This document shows, one piece after another, positions 29,084 through 33,523 of a stretch of DNA of 33,523 bases (position 1 is the stretch's first letter; the number at the start of each line of letters is the position of its first letter). The notes under the pieces were generated by a model. The model was not told the origin of the DNA and searched no databases. It saw only the letters and a program-made list of their open reading frames with translations. Source of the DNA: Flavobacteriaceae bacterium (GTDB lineage: Bacteria > Bacteroidota > Bacteroidia > Flavobacteriales > Flavobacteriaceae); NCBI GenBank assembly GCA_018623195.1, contig JAAZVY010000016.1, forward strand, positions 1 to 33,523, in the 5' to 3' direction. The position numbers were made by a program, and so were the translations under genes.

Positions 29084-30631
29084 GTGAATAAAGAATTAAT
29101 CATTCGAACACAGAACAACACGGTCGATTTTGCCTTATTAAAAGACGGGAAATTAGTTGAATTACACCGAGAAGAAGGAGATAACAGCTTCTCTGTAGGA
29201 GACATATTTCTCGCGAAAGTACGCAAGCCGGTTACCGGTTTAAATGCTGCCTTTGTAAATGTGGGGTATCAAAAAGATGCCTTTTTACACTATCATGATC
29301 TGGGACCAAGAATTGCGTCTCTTATGAGCTTTACAAAGGGGGTGTTGAGCAAAAAAATTACGGATTTCAGTTTGACAAACTATCCGCTAGAAAAAGAAAT
29401 AGATAAAAACGGCAGTATCAACGACGCGATTAAAGCTAACCAATCTATTCTGGTTCAAATAGTCAAAGAACCGATATCAACCAAAGGCCCACGAATTAGT
29501 TCAGAGCTCTCGTTGGCAGGTAGATATGTAGTTATGGTACCTTTCTCAGATAGAGTCTCAGTTTCACAGAAAATCGAGAGTAAAAAAGAGAAGGACCGTC
29601 TAAAGAGGTTGGTGATGAGTATCAAACCTAAAGGTTTTGGTATCATTGTGAGAACAGTAGCCGAAGGTCAAAAAGTAGCTAGCTTAGACGCTGACATACA
29701 ACGCCTAATCGGAAAATGGAATACCCTATGTGCGAATGTTGCTCAAGGAAACCATCCATCTAAAGTACTCACCGAAGTTAATCGCTCTTTAAGTTTTATA
29801 AGAGACGTCTTTAACGAAAGCTTTACAGGTATTCATGCCGACGACCCCGCTATGGTCGAAAGCATCAAAGATTACCTCACCGAAATATCACCCAAACACG
29901 AATCGATTGTAAAGCTTCATAAAGGAGCCGTTCCAATCTATGAGAAATTTGGGATTGATCGACAAATTAAAACATCATTAGGAAAGACCGCTTCTATGTC
30001 AAAAGGGGCGTACCTAGTGATCGAGCACACCGAAGCCATGCATGTTATCGATGTCAATAGTGGCAATCGATCAAACAAAGCGAATAATCAAGAAGACACT
30101 GCACTTGAAGTAAATCTCATTGCTGCGACAGAAGTTGCTAGACAACTACGTCTGCGCGATATGGGAGGAATTATCGTAGTTGACTTCATTGACATGGCTA
30201 AGAATGAACATCGCAAACAGCTCTATGATCACCTACGTGAAGAGATGAGTGATGATCGTGCAAAGCACAAAATTTTACCACCGACGAAGTTCGGTTTGAT
30301 TCAAATCACGAGACAACGTGTAAGACCAGAGGTAAATATAAAGACCCGCGAAAAAGATCCAAATGAAAATGGAACTGTTGAAGCTCCAATCGTTTTGATT
30401 GATAAAATGAATTATGAAATCGAAAAGATTTTAAGCAAAAAGAATAACAAAGGAGGTGTCTACTTAAACGTTCACCCGTTTATTGCAGCTTACCTCACTA
30501 AAGGGCTTAATTCTATTCGTTTTCGCTGGTTTTTAAAGCATAAGAAGTGGATACATATTATCCCTCGAGATGCCTATACCTACTTACACTACCGTTTCAA
30601 GAATAAACAAGGCAAAACGATACGTTTATAG
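29084..30631 (+). CDS. rng: Ribonuclease E/G
   Basis: Single-strand-specific endoribonuclease for rRNA maturation and mRNA turnover. The 515-residue product starts with GTG at 29084 (MNKELIIRTQNNTVDFALLK), the conventional Bacteroidota start. An S1 domain is embedded early (about 38-130, VGDIFLAKVRKPVTGLNAAF). The DNase I-like catalytic subdomain carries the Mg-binding aspartates in VIDVNSGN (Asp323) and IIVVDFIDM (Asp367). The CPxCxG zinc-link cysteines of E. coli RNase E are absent from the region after RQRVRPE, so tetramer linkage must differ. The C-terminus is short, with no degradosome scaffold. It ends at a strong terminator. Confidence 0.95.
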   Translation: MNKELIIRTQNNTVDFALLKDGKLVELHREEGDNSFSVGDIFLAKVRKPVTGLNAAFVNVGYQKDAFLHYHDLGPRIASLMSFTKGVLSKKITDFSLTNYPLEKEIDKNGSINDAIKANQSILVQIVKEPISTKGPRISSELSLAGRYVVMVPFSDRVSVSQKIESKKEKDRLKRLVMSIKPKGFGIIVRTVAEGQKVASLDADIQRLIGKWNTLCANVAQGNHPSKVLTEVNRSLSFIRDVFNESFTGIHADDPAMVESIKDYLTEISPKHESIVKLHKGAVPIYEKFGIDRQIKTSLGKTASMSKGAYLVIEHTEAMHVIDVNSGNRSNKANNQEDTALEVNLIAATEVARQLRLRDMGGIIVVDFIDMAKNEHRKQLYDHLREEMSDDRAKHKILPPTKFGLIQITRQRVRPEVNIKTREKDPNENGTVEAPIVLIDKMNYEIEKILSKKNNKGGVYLNVHPFIAAYLTKGLNSIRFRWFLKHKKWIHIIPRDAYTYLHYRFKNKQGKTIRL

Positions 30632-30633
30632 AT

Positions 30634-30664
30634 AAAGCCCCCTCGATGAGGGGGCTTTTTTTTT
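30634..30664 (+). terminator. Terminator of RNase G gene
   Basis: AAAGCCCCCTC (30634-30644), loop GAT, GAGGGGGCTTT (30648-30658), with T-run to 30664: an 11-bp stem, the strongest terminator in the window. Its T-run occupies the -33 region of the recX promoter. Confidence 0.97.
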
Positions 30665-30678
30665 GCAGTAAACCGAAG

Positions 30679-30686
30679 TACTTTTG
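30679..30686 (+). promoter_or_regulatory. recX promoter (-7 element), leaderless
   Basis: TACTTTTG, exact TAnnTTTG match, ends 4 nt before the GTG start at 30691. With the usual 4-5 nt from element to transcription start, the mRNA would begin at or next to the start codon. The -33 position falls in the T-run of the preceding terminator. Confidence 0.6.
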
Positions 30687-30690
30687 AAAG

Positions 30691-31167
30691 GTGTACTACA
30701 AGCCAAAGACCACCTCTTACACCATTGACGAAGCGAAACAGCGCATAGAAAACTATTGTGCCTACCGAGAACGTTGCCACAGGGAGGTAGTTTCTAAGCT
30801 TGAGTCTATGGGAATGATTCCTGAGGCCATAGAAAAGATCGTAGGTGATCTTATTCAGTCGAATTACCTGAATGAACAACGTTTCGCGATTCAATTCGCA
30901 CTGGGAAAATTCAGAATCAAGCATTGGGGAAAAAGACGAATCGAAAGAGAGTTGAAGTTCAAAGGACTCAGTCCTTTCACCATAAAAAAAGCCATCCAAG
31001 CTCTAGAAAAGGAAGATTATGAAGGCTGCTTTCACTCCCTCTTTGATAAAAAATTAGATTCATTCAGCGCTTTTGAGGGTCAAAAACTAAAAAGCAAACT
31101 CATCCGTTATTTTCAGTATCGAGGTTGGGAAAACGAACTCATATTTAATCGAATAGAGCAGCTTTAG
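30691..31167 (+). CDS. recX: Regulatory protein RecX
   Basis: A 158-residue RecX-family protein, a modulator that caps or destabilises RecA filaments. It is built of three-helix repeats: YTIDEAKQRIENYCAYRERC, then REVVSKLESMGM, IEKIVGDLIQSNYLNEQRFA, and FRIKHWGKRRIERELKFKGL, each typical of Bacteroidota RecX. The start is GTG at 30691, directly after the -7 element, which suggests a leaderless transcript. recA is not nearby. The second GT39-type gene follows after 33 bp and has its own -7-like element. Confidence 0.92.
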   Translation: MYYKPKTTSYTIDEAKQRIENYCAYRERCHREVVSKLESMGMIPEAIEKIVGDLIQSNYLNEQRFAIQFALGKFRIKHWGKRRIERELKFKGLSPFTIKKAIQALEKEDYEGCFHSLFDKKLDSFSAFEGQKLKSKLIRYFQYRGWENELIFNRIEQL

Positions 31168-31188
31168 GCCCAATTCATTCGAAGGTAG

Positions 31189-31196
31189 TATCTTTT
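31189..31196 (+). promoter_or_regulatory. Possible leaderless promoter of second GT39 gene
   Basis: TATCTTTT matches TAnnTTTG at seven of eight positions and ends 4 nt before the ATG at 31201, the same spacing as recX. Confidence 0.4.
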
Positions 31197-31200
31197 CATC

Positions 31201-32589
31201 ATGGGACTAATCAGATTCGTAGAGCGACAGGTATTGGCCTCCTTAGTGGGTCTGAGTGTGCTGTTACGTCTTCCATTTTTCTTCAGAGACTACATCGACA
31301 AGGACGAGAGCACCTTTATTCTTATGGGACAAGCCTGGGTTGACGGATTTTTGCCTTATACCTTGCTTTGGGACTTGAAACCACCACTGGTCTTTCTCTA
31401 CTTCGCTAAAATCATATACCTATTCGGCAAATCACTATTCGCAATTCGTTTTTTTGGAGCGGTAATCGTTGGGTTTAACGGATACCTCCTGTACCGAATC
31501 GCACGAAACCACACCTCATCGATTTACGCCTTAACCCTTGGTGTTCTTACCATTTATTTTCAATCCCTTTTCGGAAGCGTTCAGGGAGTGATGAGCGAGC
31601 ACCTCGGTCTTTTCCCAGTATTACTTGGTAGCTATCTCCTCGTAGAAAAACGTAATTATATCTGGGGGGCGCTGCTATTCAGTTTCGGATTATACTTTAA
31701 ACTAAATATTGCCTACGGAATGCTATTGGCATTTCCTTTTCTTTTCGCACAGCGTCGTGATGAAATGAAGCAGATGATCGCAGGGTGTGTTCTAGGGGGC
31801 ACAATAGCCACGCTAATCACAGCAGTTTGGTTTGTCGGTAACACTAGTCTCTTTATAGAATCCGTATTCTACGCACCCTTAGCATACACCAAGGCAACCA
31901 TAAGTCAACAATTAAAAACCTTTTTATCACTGCTTCCCGTTTTTATTCTTCTTGCCTGGCTATTTAAAAGGTACCCCAAGCATCGATTTTACACCCTTTT
32001 TACCGCAGGGGTATTATTTAGTCTTATTCGACTCGGTAAGGTAAACGGGCACTACCTTCTTCAGGTATATCCTTTTATGATTTTACTCATAGGAATCCTT
32101 ATATACGAGCTTAAGAAAAAGCTATTGCCACAAATTGTGTTGATCTTACTAGCAATCATTCCCATTGAAACCTACAAGGAAACTTGGGACCTTTTGAAAT
32201 ATCAGGATAACACTGGGTATTGGTACAATGGCGAAGGTCATGAAATCGCCCGGTTTCTGAAAAAAAATAACCTAGATAAGAAAACTGCTTATTACACCGA
32301 TTATCACATCGGATACTGGCTTACCGACAATCGCCCACTAACAAAAGTGGTAACTCATCCTAGTAATATTGAACGCCCTGAATTATTTCCCTTCATGCAG
32401 ATAAAGGATTCAACACCAGTAGCTGTATTAGAGGAATTATTAACCAACCAGAAACCTGAAATCATTATCGCTAAGTCGCGTAAAAATTTTAAGGATGCAG
32501 TGCTAGAATCAATGCTTGCAAGTGCCCTAAAACAAAACTACCAACAGATAAAATCTGTTGGTAGTGCGTTTATTTATAAAAGAAAATAG
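31201..32589 (+). CDS. GT39/PMT_2-like membrane glycosyltransferase
   Basis: A 462-residue polytopic membrane protein of the GT-C type. The first loop reads RDYIDKDESTFILMGQAWVD (29-48), with the acidic DKDE equivalent to the DE motif of dolichyl-phosphate-sugar-using transferases, then LLWDLKPPLVFLY, where the K/HPP element is also family-like. About ten hydrophobic segments follow, with a soluble C-terminal tail of about 120 residues. It is unrelated in detail to the GT39 protein at 1859 beyond the shared family. The donor is presumably a polyprenyl-phosphate sugar; the acceptor is unknown. The 3' end contains the terminator of the convergent atpD-atpC genes and stops 4 bp before atpC. Confidence 0.8.
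   Translation: MGLIRFVERQVLASLVGLSVLLRLPFFFRDYIDKDESTFILMGQAWVDGFLPYTLLWDLKPPLVFLYFAKIIYLFGKSLFAIRFFGAVIVGFNGYLLYRIARNHTSSIYALTLGVLTIYFQSLFGSVQGVMSEHLGLFPVLLGSYLLVEKRNYIWGALLFSFGLYFKLNIAYGMLLAFPFLFAQRRDEMKQMIAGCVLGGTIATLITAVWFVGNTSLFIESVFYAPLAYTKATISQQLKTFLSLLPVFILLAWLFKRYPKHRFYTLFTAGVLFSLIRLGKVNGHYLLQVYPFMILLIGILIYELKKKLLPQIVLILLAIIPIETYKETWDLLKYQDNTGYWYNGEGHEIARFLKKNNLDKKTAYYTDYHIGYWLTDNRPLTKVVTHPSNIERPELFPFMQIKDSTPVAVLEELLTNQKPEIIIAKSRKNFKDAVLESMLASALKQNYQQIKSVGSAFIYKRK
32529..32565 (-). terminator. atpC terminator inside the GT39 coding end
   Basis: A perfect 13-bp inverted repeat: ACTACCAACAGAT (32537-32549), loop AAA, ATCTGTTGGTAGT (32553-32565). On the minus strand it is followed by TTTTGTTTT, so it should end the atpD-atpC transcript 30 nt after the atpC stop. 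On the plus strand it encodes the NYQQIKSVG part of the convergent protein. Confidence 0.85.
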
Positions 32590-32593
32590 ATTC

Positions 32594-32875
32594 TTAGTCT
32601 ACCAGTAAAACTAGACTGTTTTGCTTCATCTCGACAGTACCACTTTTGATTGCAAGAACGGTATCAGAACCTTTAGTAGTGAAGAGGTGTGCAAAAGAAG
32701 AAGGAACTTTCTTTACATCAAACCCTTTAAGACGAACCTCTCCTTCTTGTAATATAGATACAATTGGGGCGTGATTTTCAAGTAATTGAAAAGAACCATC
32801 AACTCCAGGTAATGCGACAGCTGTTGCATCTCCTTGGTATAAAGTGGCCTCAGGTGAGATGATTTCTAGTTTCAT
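32594..32875 (-). CDS. atpC: F1 ATP synthase epsilon subunit, short form
   Basis: The 93-residue epsilon subunit connects gamma to the c-ring in the F1Fo ATP synthase. It contains the N-terminal beta-sandwich only: MKLEIISPEATLYQGDATAV, ALPGVDGSFQLLENHAPIVS, and a final VEMKQNSLVLLVD. The C-terminal two-helix domain that inhibits ATP hydrolysis in E. coli (139 aa) is absent, which is normal for Bacteroidota. It lies 6 bp downstream of atpD on the same strand, with a terminator 30 nt beyond its stop. Confidence 0.95.
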   Translation of the reverse strand: MKLEIISPEATLYQGDATAVALPGVDGSFQLLENHAPIVSILQEGEVRLKGFDVKKVPSSFAHLFTTKGSDTVLAIKSGTVEMKQNSLVLLVD

Positions 32876-32881
32876 AGACTC

Positions 32882-33523
<642 letters not shown>

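Noticed and set aside
32537-32565. 13-bp palindrome near the end of the second GT39 gene as a mobile-element end or recombination site
   Set aside because: It is a single copy in the window, lies in frame in an intact gene, and has a minus-strand T-run, all explained by an atpC terminator.

Overview
This 33.5 kb window is an ordinary, gene-dense stretch of chromosome from a member of the Bacteroidota, most likely order Flavobacteriales (class level fairly sure, family not resolved). The reasons are lineage-typical genes (gldE, DUF4271, DUF3098, DUF3127, DUF4301, a short AtpC, a RecX next to RNase G), their usual neighbourhoods (DUF4271-hemD; ftsX-DUF3098-uppP-truB; pnuC-NRK-DUF4301; HU|mutY-ssb-gldE), the near absence of Shine-Dalgarno sequences, and several matches to the Bacteroidota promoter -7 element TAnnTTTG, one of them with a TTG -33 element 19 bp upstream. 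I see no rRNA, tRNA, CRISPR array, insertion sequence, prophage or integrase. There is no gap over 300 bases without a gene; the longest, about 230 bp between rplU and the first M16 peptidase, holds two divergent promoters and a leader hairpin.

Layout. 1-1790 (minus): dihydroorotase, cut by the window edge, downstream of a polyprenyl-phosphate sugar synthase. 1859-4796 (plus): GT39-type membrane glycosyltransferase, DUF4271 and HemD, with overlapping starts and stops. 4786-9214: DUF423 (minus), an Lrp/AsnC regulator (plus), then leuS and a membrane zinc peptidase (minus). 9310-12604 (plus): ftsX, DUF3098, uppP, truB and a TonB-domain protein, a cell-envelope cluster. 12581-15564: a one-cysteine thioredoxin-fold protein, tag, the greA-HIT-DUF3127 operon and an orphan lipoprotein. 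15570-18842 (minus): phosphopantetheinyl transferase, PnuC, a NadR-like kinase and DUF4301, probably including nicotinamide riboside salvage. 18893-20661 (plus): ahcY and a DinB-like protein. 20711-21507 (minus): rplU-rpmA. 21735-25559 (plus): an active/inactive M16 peptidase pair and a Met/His-rich lipoprotein. 25581-28434 (minus): mutY-ssb-gldE. 28531-32589 (plus): HU, a 29-residue very basic protein, RNase G, RecX and a second GT39-type protein. 32594-33523 (minus): atpD (partial)-atpC.

The less obvious signal is in the spaces between genes. Several transcripts appear to begin with, or just before, a stem-loop placed immediately after the -7 element (greA, ahcY, rplU, and a 12-bp stem before the M16 operon). 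The greA one is followed by a six-T run and so looks like an attenuator. Two clear terminators lie inside the 3' coding ends of convergent genes (in gldE and in the second GT39 gene). A few genes (recX, the second GT39, perhaps the Lrp gene) have a -7 element only 4 nt before the start codon, which predicts leaderless mRNAs. Among proteins, the best leads are the 29-residue basic ORF, DUF4301 with nucleotidyltransferase-like motifs, DUF3127 with an SSB-type DDLPF tail, and an L21 with an added SAP-like tail. I found no dedicated exotic system such as defence, mobile or secondary-metabolite genes.
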